This document shows positions 1 through 8,045 of a DNA stretch of 31,094 nt, one piece after another (the first letter of the stretch is position 1; every line of letters starts with the position of its first letter). Position numbers and translations under genes: made by a program. This DNA is from a virus, in the IMG/VR virus record IMGVR_UViG_3300037264_006078, positions 1 through 31,094 of that record; one strand, given 5' to 3'. The notes under the pieces were generated by a model. It had not been told where the DNA came from and searched no databases. It saw only the letters and a program-made list of their open reading frames with translations.

Positions 1-3000
1 TATTCTTGTAGACCGTCTCCCCAGTCAGAGAAGGTATTCATGATGCGATTCGCGATGTTGGACACCGAGTCCCCCATCGAGGCGAAACCCAACCGCACCA
101 TCTTTACCCAGAAGGCGAGGATCTTGACCCCGACAGCTAGCTTCTTGAGGACAGGACGAGCAAACAGTTCCCACACGAGACGTGCGACGGAGAAGAGGGC
201 CTGCACTCCCTTGATGACTAGACGTAGGGGGAAGATGATTAGTTGCAGGGCAGCCCTCGTCAAGAAGGCCACGATCTGCACGATCACCCCGAAGGCGTCG
301 AACTCCTCTCCCACCCCTCCGAACATGGATGCGATGTCCGTGAAGATGGGGCTGATCTCTGCCCACATGGCCCGGAAGAGGCTCGTGACCTCGCCTCCGA
401 GGAGCTGTAGATCGACAAAGACCGGTTCCAGGGCTCGGAGCACCCCCTCGATGACGCCGGCGACGACCGCGAGAAGGAAGTTGAACACCCAGATAAGAGG
501 TGTGAGGAGGAAGAAGATCACACGGAAGACAACCTTTGCCACCGCGCCGATCCCGGCGATCACACCCGAGAGGAAGCCCCCCTCCTCGGAGACCAGACCC
601 AGTCGCTGACCGACACGAGTCAACTCCTCGCCGATGAACTTGATGCCATCCGCGAAGCGGAAGATGGAGCTGAGAGCGGGTTCGAGGAAGTCGAAGAGGG
701 TCTCGGCGAGGGCCGTGAGGATGCTCACGGCCACGTCGATCCAGAACCCGACCAGCTTGAGGATGACCACAAACCCGAAGCCGATGGTCCTGACGAAGGA
801 CATGAAGGCGCTGCCGGCAGACACACCCTCCCCGAAGAACTTGGTCATCAGCTCCTGGACCCTGGTGAAGAACACCTCGAAGGGAGTCAGGAGTCCACGA
901 ACGTGTCCGAATAGTTCCTTGATGTCGTCCTTCAGGGCCACGACGAACAGGATGAGGGTCACGATGGCCGCGATGGCGAGACCGATGGGCCCCGTGGCCG
1001 CCCCGAAGGCGGCGATGAACCCATCCTTCAGAAAGCCGAGACCCGCGGAGAGGGCCGAGAGCATGGCCCTCGGTGAGAGGAGGGTCTTGATGATGTTCGC
1101 CTGTAGGGTGAAGAAGCTCGTGATGAGCGAGCCCGCGGTGATTGTCCCGGTCCGAAACCCGGTGATGGTGTTGGCGAAGGCGGCTCGAACCCGGCCGGCA
1201 GCGGCGGACACCCCACCCAAGGAAGAAGCCGTAGTTTCGGCTGCTAGTGCTTGAGCTACGGCAGCGGTTCTCGCCTGATTCGCCGCGCGGCGGGACTGAG
1301 CAGCGAGGACCGCCTGACTGCTGACTCTAGCCGCCGCGATGGTGCCTTCGGCAGCAACCGCAGACGCCGCTAGACGTTGATCCATCGCCAAAGCACTAGC
1401 TTCTCGCAGCGCCCCGAACCCAGCCGAGACGCGAGCGGCCTCGAACTCGATCGCTCGAATCCGCTCCGCTGCGCTCTCCGCCGAAGCGACGATACCCGCG
1501 TTCGCAATGCTGATCTGTCTGAGCCGAGCTGCTCCGGTATTTGGAGGAGCGACGATCTCGGGGATCACCCCCAAGTCCCAGATATCTCTACCGGTTTGAA
1601 CGGTAGGTAGCCCTCTGACGGCCGGCCGACCGCCGGTACCCTGCACCTGGAAGGCTGCTGCCCGGGCTCGGAGTTCCTGTAGTGCCTGTTCGCGCCGAGC
1701 TTGTGCGCTTGCGGCTCCAGCCGCCGCGGCCTCTGCTTGCCAAGCAGTTCGTGTGGCGATCTCAGCCACTCCAGCGTCTTGGATGGCCTGCTGCTGGGCA
1801 CGTGCAGCGGCCCTGATCGCCACCTCCTCGGCAGCTAGCTGACTGGCCACGAGACCCGGACCAGGACCGGCCATGAACTGAGCCTGGGCGTTCAGAGCAG
1901 CCACGCCTCCGGCAGCGGCCACCGCGGCGCTCTCGACCCCGAAGAGTCGTCGGATGACGAGCCCGAAGGCCGCATCTCCCTCCCTGGCGACGGAGGCTGT
2001 GGCGCTCCTGACCCCGAAGAGACCGCCGACCAGACGACTGAACGACGACTCCCCCCCTCGAGCGATGTCCGCAAAGCGGTCTGGCCACCTACCCCAAGTC
2101 TCGTTGATCTCCACGAGGTCGCCGGAGAACAGCCCAGCAGTCCCAGCTCTGATCCTGAAGACCGTCCTCACGGCGTTGCCGAACTCCGCGAAGGTCGTGC
2201 GGGCCGCGGTCAACGACTTGAACAGGAAGGAGAAGCTGAAGGCCGCCGCCGCGATGGCCCCCACCATGAGCACGAGGGAGGCAGCGAGACCCGTCAGGGC
2301 TACCCCGAGGAGACCTGTGAAGACGATGACGACCTTGATGGGGGTGGGGATGGCGAGGACGAAGGCGTTGAACGTGGTCATCGACTCGACCACGAGGTCG
2401 ACCGCGGGCTTCAGCGTCTGGCCGAAGGCCACGGCGAGGTTCTCGATGCTCGCCCTGAGGGTCGCAATGCGCGAGCCCATCGTCTGCGACGTGATCCCGA
2501 AACGACGGTCTACCTCTCCAGTAGAGGTTCTGACCGTCTCGAGGGCGTCATCGAACAGGTGCATGTTCTGGGAGAGCACGGAGACGATGTTGTTGAGGCG
2601 GCTCGCCGGGATACCCATGTCCCGCATCACCCTGGCGACTTCCGTCGTCGAACGGGCAGCACCGCTCGCGTCGTCTTGGATGTGGCTAAGAACGAGCTGG
2701 ATGACCTCGACGCCCTTGGACCCGTCGTTGATGAGAGCCTCCAGCTCCTGCCGGTTGATCCCGAGAGCCGAGGAAACCCTGTCCGTGTCGGCCGCGATTC
2801 GAGTCAAGAACCTGCTGATGCCCGTGCCCACCGTCTCGGCAGAAACACCGGTCCTGATGCCGGCCTGGGCGAACGCCAGCAGTTGTTCTTGAGTCAGGCC
2901 GATCTGGCGCCCCGCACCGGCCGACCGCTGAGCCACGTCCGCGATCTGGGCTGCCGTGGCGACACCCGCGATGTCGAGGGCAGCCAAGGCGTCGGCGACG

Positions 3001-3536
3001 CTGTCGATGGCTCGCGCGTAACCCTCCGCGTCTTCTTGCGCGTTCTTGCCGAACACGTCGTTCAGCTTGACGAGGGCTTGTGTAGCCTCCGACTCGGAGA
3101 ACTCCTCGGTGATGCTCGTGAGCCGTGAGATGGTCCTAACGAGGGGCTCGAGGGCCTCTACTGAACTTACGCCGGCTCGGGCAGCCTCCACGCCGATCGC
3201 GCTCAGTTGCTGCGCCGTCGTAGGTAGCCCCTGAGACAGGTTCAAGAACGAGTCGGAGAGGCGGTCGATCGAGATGGTGCTCCCACGGTCGAGGTTCGAG
3301 ACGATCTGACCCATCTGGTCGTCGAACGCGGCGGCCGACTGCGCGACGCCGGCGAAGGCCCGGGCTCCGATGGCGGCGAAGTTCAACATCCCCCGTCCGA
3401 GGTTGTTCAGCAGGGCGCCGAGCTGCTCCAGACCGAGGAACTCCAGCCGCATCCGGCGAAGTTCCTGACGGAACGCCGTGAACCCGCCGGTCTCGGCGAT
3501 GGAGACGAGTCTGACTCCTGCCGTGACGAGGGCCAC
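1..3536 (-). CDS. Tail tape measure protein (C-terminus cut by window edge)
   Basis: The minus-strand frame stays open from a GTG at 3536 to the left edge, giving about 1178 residues with no stop seen. Tape measure proteins set tail length and pass through the tube at infection. Residues ~60-300 resemble the TP901-type tape measure core (helical, with a segment starting FDDQMGQIVSNLDRG). A hydrophobic block lies near 395-425, an Ala/Gln/Arg-rich helical stretch at ~545-760, and further hydrophobic helices near 845-920. It directly follows the frameshifting chaperone gene, as tape measure genes usually do. The GTG lies 3 nt after the upstream TGA with no clear Shine-Dalgarno, so translation is probably coupled. 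Codon choice in the Ala-rich stretch (more GCT, GCA, CAA, GAA) differs from the flanks. Family assignment is confident; the true length is unknown. Confidence 0.9.
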   Translation of the reverse strand, partial: MALVTAGVRLVSIAETGGFTAFRQELRRMRLEFLGLEQLGALLNNLGRGMLNFAAIGARAFAGVAQSAAAFDDQMGQIVSNLDRGSTISIDRLSDSFLNLSQGLPTTAQQLSAIGVEAARAGVSSVEALEPLVRTISRLTSITEEFSESEATQALVKLNDVFGKNAQEDAEGYARAIDSVADALAALDIAGVATAAQIADVAQRSAGAGRQIGLTQEQLLAFAQAGIRTGVSAETVGTGISRFLTRIAADTDRVSSALGINRQELEALINDGSKGVEVIQLVLSHIQDDASGAARSTTEVARVMRDMGIPASRLNNIVSVLSQNMHLFDDALETVRTSTGEVDRRFGITSQTMGSRIATLRASIENLAVAFGQTLKPAVDLVVESMTTFNAFVLAIPTPIKVVIVFTGLLGVALTGLAASLVLMVGAIAAAAFSFSFLFKSLTAARTTFAEFGNAVRTVFRIRAGTAGLFSGDLVEINETWGRWPDRFADIARGGESSFSRLVGGLFGVRSATASVAREGDAAFGLVIRRLFGVESAAVAAAGGVAALNAQAQFMAGPGPGLVASQLAAEEVAIRAAARAQQQAIQDAGVAEIATRTAWQAEAAAAGAASAQARREQALQELRARAAAFQVQGTGGRPAVRGLPTVQTGRDIWDLGVIPEIVAPPNTGAARLRQISIANAGIVASAESAAERIRAIEFEAARVSAGFGALREASALAMDQRLAASAVAAEGTIAAARVSSQAVLAAQSRRAANQARTAAVAQALAAETTASSLGGVSAAAGRVRAAFANTITGFRTGTITAGSLITSFFTLQANIIKTLLSPRAMLSALSAGLGFLKDGFIAAFGAATGPIGLAIAAIVTLILFVVALKDDIKELFGHVRGLLTPFEVFFTRVQELMTKFFGEGVSAGSAFMSFVRTIGFGFVVILKLVGFWIDVAVSILTALAETLFDFLEPALSSIFRFADGIKFIGEELTRVGQRLGLVSEEGGFLSGVIAGIGAVAKVVFRVIFFLLTPLIWVFNFLLAVVAGVIEGVLRALEPVFVDLQLLGGEVTSLFRAMWAEISPIFTDIASMFGGVGEEFDAFGVIVQIVAFLTRAALQLIIFPLRLVIKGVQALFSVARLVWELFARPVLKKLAVGVKILAFWVKMVRLGFASMGDSVSNIANRIMNTFSDWGDGLQE

Positions 3537-3539
3537 GAC

Positions 3540-4582
3540 TCAGCGCCGCTTGCCGCGGACGGAGGATCGCGACTTCATCTTTCGCATCTCCTCGGACCGC
3601 TGGTCGTTGATCTCCTCAGCCTTCCGTACCAACCAGTCGATCTCGTCCACGGAGGCTTCACGCATCTCCGACCAGGTGATCGAACCCTCCATCACACGGA
3701 CGACGAAGAGCCAGCGTGACCTCAGCGCGTCTTCGATCTTCGCCTGCGATTCGGCACGCGGAACAAAAAATCCATCGCGCTCGCGGTGGCGGTGAACTCG
3801 TGACCGTTCGGGCACTCCGCGTCGAAGCGTGACTCCACGCCGGGCTGGGCGTCGCTCCACGCCTCGTACAACCAGTTCAGGATGTCGGCGTCCACGTCGG
3901 ACCAAAAGCGACCGTGTAGACCGCCGGGAGGGATCTTCTCCACGTCGTGCTCGGGGTCGTGCCATCGCATGGCCGTGAGGGACATGAGCTTCCACGTCGC
4001 CTCGAAGAGGTTGCCGCTCATCTTCCCGATGGCCTTGCGGTCGCGCCCACGCGGGTAGCGGAAGACGCTCTGTACCCCGAGTTCCTCGTTCGTCAGGGTG
4101 AAGACGCGGCAGCGGACGTTCTCTCGCTCCTCGGGGGCCAGCTTGGTCACGTCCTCGGGGGTGAGGATGCGGCCGTCCAGCCACCACTTCCCCTCGGCGT
4201 CGTCGAGGCCATCCACCTGGAGGGCCGAGAGGTCGAAGTCGCGGATCTCGGTGGCGCCCTCGCCCTTGGGGCAGTCGGGGCACACGTCCTTCACGGTGAC
4301 ACGGTCACCGGCCGTGAGGCGGACCACCTCGAAGAGGAGGGCGTCCGTGTCGGCGATGAGCATGTCCTGGAAGATGGTGGACGAGCAGCTCTTGTCCCCG
4401 ATCCTCACCACGCTGGGGGTGAGGACGGCCTGCATGACCTCGGAGTTGTCCGGGTTCTTCTTGCTGGCGAGGGAGGCCGCGTCGATCTGGCCCTGTCCCT
4501 TGAGCTTCCTGATGACCGCGCTGCGGACCAGCTTGCCCCCGGGCAACTCGAGCCCGCAGGGCAGGTCGACGTTCTTCTCCAC
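3540..4582 (-). CDS. Tail assembly chaperone, -1 frameshift fusion product
   Basis: Reading the 0 frame from GTG 4582 through codon 273 (TTG ending at 3764) and slipping back one base gives a fusion of 273 + 74 residues ending at TGA 3542-3540. The extension begins VPRAESQAKIEDALRSRW and is helical and charged, ending in a basic tail (RGKRR). It has no plausible start of its own near the junction and reaches to 4 nt before the tape measure gene. A short chaperone plus a minor frameshifted long form just upstream of the tape measure gene is a widely conserved arrangement in tailed phages (lambda G/GT, P2 E/E'). In those systems both forms coat the tape measure during tail assembly. The frameshift is inferred from the slippery site and the open frame, not demonstrated. 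Confidence 0.85.
3722..4582 (-). CDS. Tail assembly chaperone, short form (T4 gp26-like baseplate family)
   Basis: This is the 0-frame product, 286 aa. The central region (residues 75-120: IADTDALLFEVVRLTAGDRV, then CPDCP at 101-105, then a DFDLSAL segment) matches the pattern I associate with the T4_baseplate/gp26-like family. That family serves as a tail or baseplate assembly factor in many myophages. A second Cys/His cluster (ECPNGHEF, 256-263) lies just before the frameshift site, so C101, C104, C257 and H261 could bind zinc. Two starts have a Shine-Dalgarno: GTG 4582 (GGGAG, 7-nt spacing) and GTG 4633 (GAGG, 6-7-nt spacing, 17 residues longer). I prefer 4582 because the protein then begins EKNVDLPCGLELPGG, similar to where family members start. 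The gene lies between tail tube and tape measure. Confidence 0.82.
   Translation of the reverse strand: MEKNVDLPCGLELPGGKLVRSAVIRKLKGQGQIDAASLASKKNPDNSEVMQAVLTPSVVRIGDKSCSSTIFQDMLIADTDALLFEVVRLTAGDRVTVKDVCPDCPKGEGATEIRDFDLSALQVDGLDDAEGKWWLDGRILTPEDVTKLAPEERENVRCRVFTLTNEELGVQSVFRYPRGRDRKAIGKMSGNLFEATWKLMSLTAMRWHDPEHDVEKIPPGGLHGRFWSDVDADILNWLYEAWSDAQPGVESRFDAECPNGHEFTATASAMDFLFRVPNRRRRSKTR
3764..3770 (-). promoter_or_regulatory. Programmed -1 ribosomal frameshift slippery site T TTT TTG
   Basis: On the minus strand the in-frame codons are GAT TTT TTG TTC, so the heptamer T TTT TTG fits the X XXY YYZ rule for tandem -1 slippage in the correct frame. Thirteen 0-frame codons remain after it before the short-form stop at 3722. 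The -1 frame stays open for 74 codons to 3540. Position and geometry are those expected of a G/GT-type chaperone frameshift. Confidence 0.87.
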
Positions 4583-4671
4583 GATGGTACTCCCAGGGGA
4601 CCACCGGTCCCGAGTCACGCCCGAGGCGCGCACTGCGAACCTCAGGCTACGTGTCCACGAACGAACCAGAA

Positions 4672-5247
4672 CTAGAGTGGGGTGCGGACTTCGAGACCCT
4701 CGTGCGAGAGGACGACGGTCTCGAGAACTACGTCGTTGCCGTCGCCGCTGAACTCACCGATCTCCAGGCTGTTGGGCCAGGCGTCGTTGAGGGTCCACGC
4801 CCAGAGACCGTCGTCCCCACCCTCGTTGTGGTAGTCCCAGAGCCGGATCTCCACGTCTCGACGGAGGAAGTCACCGATGCCGGTGAAGTTGTTCAGGGAG
4901 GCCGCCTGCGACGTCCCTTCTCCGAAGGGTGGTGCTGCTCCGGCGAACCCACCCACGTTCGAGTGGATCGTCACGTCAACGATCGCCCTGCGCCAGGAGA
5001 TGAACTCCCTGTCGGTGGTCAACCCACGAACGAGCGTGACGTCGTCGAAGGAAGTCTGACCGAACAGCTTCCGCATCCGGCTCGGCTCGGTACCCTCCCG
5101 GTACTCGACGACCTCCGTGCTCTCCTTGAGCCCGGAGACGCTGCTGAAACCAGCACGAGACTTGCCACTCCCCGGTGGCGCCATGTCGAAGCTGACCGAG
5201 AACTTGAAGTTGCGGACGGGGTCTGCCTTCACACCACGGAAAGCCAT
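4672..5247 (-). CDS. Tail tube protein (T4 gp19-like family)
   Basis: 191 aa. The protein has the hallmarks of the gp19-type tube family shared by myophages and extracellular contractile injection systems. These are an N-terminal DPVRNFKFSV strand, then AGFSSVSGLKEST, the YREG motif, RKLFGQTSFDDVTLVRG, a DREFISWRRAI helix and a C-terminal strand set (VVLETVVLSHEGLEV). Subunits would stack as hexameric rings inside the sheath to form the DNA or injection channel. Start ATG 5247 has AGGAG with a 6-nt spacer, one of the best ribosome binding sites in the window, as expected for an abundant virion protein. It lies immediately downstream of the sheath gene in transcription order. Confidence 0.95.
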   Translation of the reverse strand: MAFRGVKADPVRNFKFSVSFDMAPPGSGKSRAGFSSVSGLKESTEVVEYREGTEPSRMRKLFGQTSFDDVTLVRGLTTDREFISWRRAIVDVTIHSNVGGFAGAAPPFGEGTSQAASLNNFTGIGDFLRRDVEIRLWDYHNEGGDDGLWAWTLNDAWPNSLEIGEFSGDGNDVVLETVVLSHEGLEVRTPL

Positions 5248-5268
5248 GTCTTACTCCTGCCTTCCGGC

Positions 5269-7827
5269 CTAGCTCTCGACCACCGTGACACCGTCGCTCA
5301 AGGCGACATTCAGCACGATGGCCTCAATCATGGCGGGGGGACGGATGCCCACGTCCACGAAGAGCTGCTTGAGGCGCTGGGTCTCGGGCGGGTTGTTCTC
5401 CGAGTCGCACTTGACGAACTGTGAAGACTCGAAGTCCGTCGAGGGGAAGAGTCCGCCGCTGGACCAGACCGTCTTCAGGAAGCTCCGCACCGTGTTGCGC
5501 ACGTCGCGGAAGAGCGCCGGCTGGATCAACTGGAACAGGAAGCGCCGCATGACCGGCACCAGCGAGATCCTGACGAAGATCAGGAGACGCCGGACGTGGA
5601 TGTCCTCCCGGCCGTCGAGTACCGAGGAGAGGGTCCGGGCACCCCAGATGCGTGAGGACTCACCCTGGAAGCGGCGGATCACGTTGATGCCGACGGGGTT
5701 CAGGGTCCCCTGCTGGGTGTCCGAGATGTCCACGAAGGGTTGGATGACCTCTCGCAGGTTCACGTTGGCCGGCGGCTGGTGGACGCCGGACTCGGCGGTC
5801 ACCCGGGCGATCACGCCGGCCATCGTGGCGCTGGGCGGGATCTGCTTCTCGGCGTCCGCGTTGGTGCTGCTACGGTCCCGCACGGTGAGCCACGGGTAGT
5901 AGAGGATCCCGTAGCTCGTGTCGCGACCTAGCTGGTTCATGCGCCAGTCGCGGACCTCCTCGGGGAGGTCCATCGCCAGCGGCGGGTCCACGATGCCGAC
6001 CATGTCGGTCCGGGAGTCCGCCATGTCGAGGATGGCCTGCTGCACCGAGAGGGACGTGATGCCCGGCACGGCGATGAGGTTCACCTCGCCGGGGTTCACG
6101 TTGCGGAAGAGTTCCAGACCGGTCGGAGGCTCAGCCGTGCCGATGTAGTCGGCGTCGACCGGGGTGGCCCCGTCGGCTCCGCCGGCCAAGAGCAGGTTCA
6201 CCACCGGGGCGGGGCGGTCCTCGATGTCGAGCGCGATCACCGGGTTCAGGTCGGTGGCCTCGATCATGTCCGAGCTGTTGCCGTCCCCGAAGAGCCGAAC
6301 CTCGACCCAGTCCTTCAGGTTCGTGTCCTGCGTCGACAGGAACTTGTGGGGTTCGGTTGTGCCTCCACGGTTCACCAGGAGGTCGAACTCCTGGGTCACG
6401 ATCGGGGTGTCGACCGCGAAGGCGAACCCGAGGGCCGCGTTCAAGGTCAGCTCGTTGCCGTTTACGAGCGTGACCACCCGGAACAGGACGTTCGTGTCGT
6501 CGTCGATCGACAGCTCCGTCCCGACCCGGATGTTGTTCGAGGACGTGACGGTGATGACCGTGTCCGTCGCGAGGCCGGCGACCGAGAGGGTCGTCCGAGC
6601 CCGGTGCGTGCTGGCTGTGTTCGCGATGGCTCCGATCACGATGGGCGAGGAGAGCGTGATGGCCGCGAACTCGATCGTCTTCGCCGCCACGTCCACCGCG
6701 TTGACGTGGACGATCACGCTCGTGGAGCCATCGTCGATGAACACCACGTCACCGACCTCGGCCTTGGCCACGGTCGACAGCTCGGCCTCGGTAGCCCCGG
6801 TGAGGAGGGTCGCCGTGAGGGAGGCCCGCCACCGCTCGGTGGTCACCCGGATGGTGTTGCCGTCCGCTCCCAGGTCCCGGGCGTCCAGCGTGATGATCGA
6901 CACGGGGGTCGAGTCGGAGCCGCTGACCAGGCCCGCCGGGAAGGAGAAGGCCGCGGGGGCGGAGATGACCTCGAGCGTCGAGGCCGACCCAGGCGTCGAG
7001 TGCGTGATCCGCACCAGACCGCCGAAGTTGCTCGCCACGGCCCCGACCAGGGTCGAGAGGAGGGCCACGACCTCGGCCGTGGTGACCGAGTCGATGTTCG
7101 CCACGTTGCCGGTGCCGGTCGTGGTGCCGACCGAGTGCCCGATCGCGACGAGGGCCGTGCCGCCGGTGATGTCGACCTCCGAACCGGTCCCTCGACTGTC
7201 CGACCGGATGTTGATCGTGAGGCCGCCGATGACGAGGGCCGTGGCACCGAGGATCTGGTCGTTGATCGCCTGGGCCACGAGGGCGGCCGTGGTCTCCGTG
7301 CCGGCGAAGATGATCGTCTGGGAGGTCCCGTTGTCGATCGTGAGGATCAGCGTCGAGGCGGCTCCAGGGGGAAGCGCCGTGGCACCTCCGACTCGAGTAG
7401 CGGCCGTGGCCAGGAACGTGAAGACCTGCGGGGCGCCCCCGTCGACCTCGATCGAGATGGCGTCGGCTGGCTCCAGGTCGTAGGGACCGGCCAGTCCCGA
7501 ATCGATGACTGGGGCCGAGGCTGTCCCGCCGAGCGACGGCAGGTCGACCGTCGCAGCCAGGGCACCGGTGCCTACCACGCGACCGATGATCAGGTCCCGT
7601 CCACCGTTCTGGAAGTACTGGAAGGCAGCGTCGTCCGCGAAGCTGTCCGTGAGCGGGTCGCCGAAGACGCGCCGGTAGTTCTGGAACGAGTCGACCCGAC
7701 GAAGCTCGTCCACCGGCCCCCGCTTCGTGGTCGCCACGATGCCGAACACCGAGGTGCTGACCCCGGCGACGGACGGAGGGAGCGCCGTCTCGGTGGGGTA
7801 GACGCCGGGATAAAGTGTTTCGACCAT
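5269..7827 (-). CDS. Contractile tail sheath protein with large inserted domains
   Basis: 852 aa. The N-terminus (LYPGVYPTETALPPSVAGVS, then GIVATTKRGP) and the C-terminal domain (GINVIRRFQGES, IWGARTL, HVRRLLIFVRISL, IRPPAMIEAIVLNVALSDG) are typical of the phage tail sheath family. The C-terminal domain forms the conserved inner layer that contacts tube and neighbouring subunits. The protein is longer than T4 gp18 (659 aa). The extra length is two beta-rich insertions, about residues 95-305 (LTIDNGTSQTIIFAGT, VAQAINDQILGA, GLTINIRSDSRGTGSEVDI) and ~335-495. The first resembles a domain inserted in the capsid protein of this genome. Such insertions would sit on the outer surface. Start ATG 7827 has GGAG with an 8-nt spacer. 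Confidence 0.95.
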   Translation of the reverse strand: MVETLYPGVYPTETALPPSVAGVSTSVFGIVATTKRGPVDELRRVDSFQNYRRVFGDPLTDSFADDAAFQYFQNGGRDLIIGRVVGTGALAATVDLPSLGGTASAPVIDSGLAGPYDLEPADAISIEVDGGAPQVFTFLATAATRVGGATALPPGAASTLILTIDNGTSQTIIFAGTETTAALVAQAINDQILGATALVIGGLTINIRSDSRGTGSEVDITGGTALVAIGHSVGTTTGTGNVANIDSVTTAEVVALLSTLVGAVASNFGGLVRITHSTPGSASTLEVISAPAAFSFPAGLVSGSDSTPVSIITLDARDLGADGNTIRVTTERWRASLTATLLTGATEAELSTVAKAEVGDVVFIDDGSTSVIVHVNAVDVAAKTIEFAAITLSSPIVIGAIANTASTHRARTTLSVAGLATDTVITVTSSNNIRVGTELSIDDDTNVLFRVVTLVNGNELTLNAALGFAFAVDTPIVTQEFDLLVNRGGTTEPHKFLSTQDTNLKDWVEVRLFGDGNSSDMIEATDLNPVIALDIEDRPAPVVNLLLAGGADGATPVDADYIGTAEPPTGLELFRNVNPGEVNLIAVPGITSLSVQQAILDMADSRTDMVGIVDPPLAMDLPEEVRDWRMNQLGRDTSYGILYYPWLTVRDRSSTNADAEKQIPPSATMAGVIARVTAESGVHQPPANVNLREVIQPFVDISDTQQGTLNPVGINVIRRFQGESSRIWGARTLSSVLDGREDIHVRRLLIFVRISLVPVMRRFLFQLIQPALFRDVRNTVRSFLKTVWSSGGLFPSTDFESSQFVKCDSENNPPETQRLKQLFVDVGIRPPAMIEAIVLNVALSDGVTVVES

Positions 7828-7850
7828 TGGGCTTCTCCAGCGGTCCTAGA

Positions 7851-8039
7851 CTAGACCGGCTTCGAGCGTAGACGCTTGTGCGCGAGGTGGCGCTGGATGT
7901 TGCGGCTGCCCCACTGGGTGTCGGTCAGGACCACGGACCTGCGGGACCCGAGGACGAAGGTCTCCCGCTTCCCTCCCACGACCGTGTCCAGGTTGTCCTG
8001 GAGCAGGGTGGGCGACACGTTCGTCACCTGGTGAGCCAT
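7851..8039 (-). CDS. Small protein of the tail operon, unknown function
   Basis: 62 aa, beginning AHQVTNVSPTLLQDNLDTVV and ending in a basic stretch (NIQRHLAHKRLRSKPV). It starts 6 nt after the upstream 412-aa gene ends, with GGAG 9 nt before its ATG, and stops 23 nt before the sheath start. No domain is recognised and no membrane segment is visible. The tight fit and Shine-Dalgarno support a real gene, perhaps a minor virion or assembly factor, but that role is only inferred from position. Confidence 0.72.
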   Translation of the reverse strand: MAHQVTNVSPTLLQDNLDTVVGGKRETFVLGSRRSVVLTDTQWGSRNIQRHLAHKRLRSKPV

Positions 8040-8045
8040 GAGCTA

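Noticed and set aside
1954-2892. 312-codon plus-strand open frame
   Set aside because: Antisense to the tape measure, with no ribosome binding site or recognisable domain.
6164-7854. Two long plus-strand open frames (439 and 502 codons) opposite the sheath gene
   Set aside because: They are antisense shadows of a GC-rich coding strand. Their composition is Arg/Gly/Asp- or Ser/Thr/Val-rich without domain features, and the minus-strand sheath is unmistakable.
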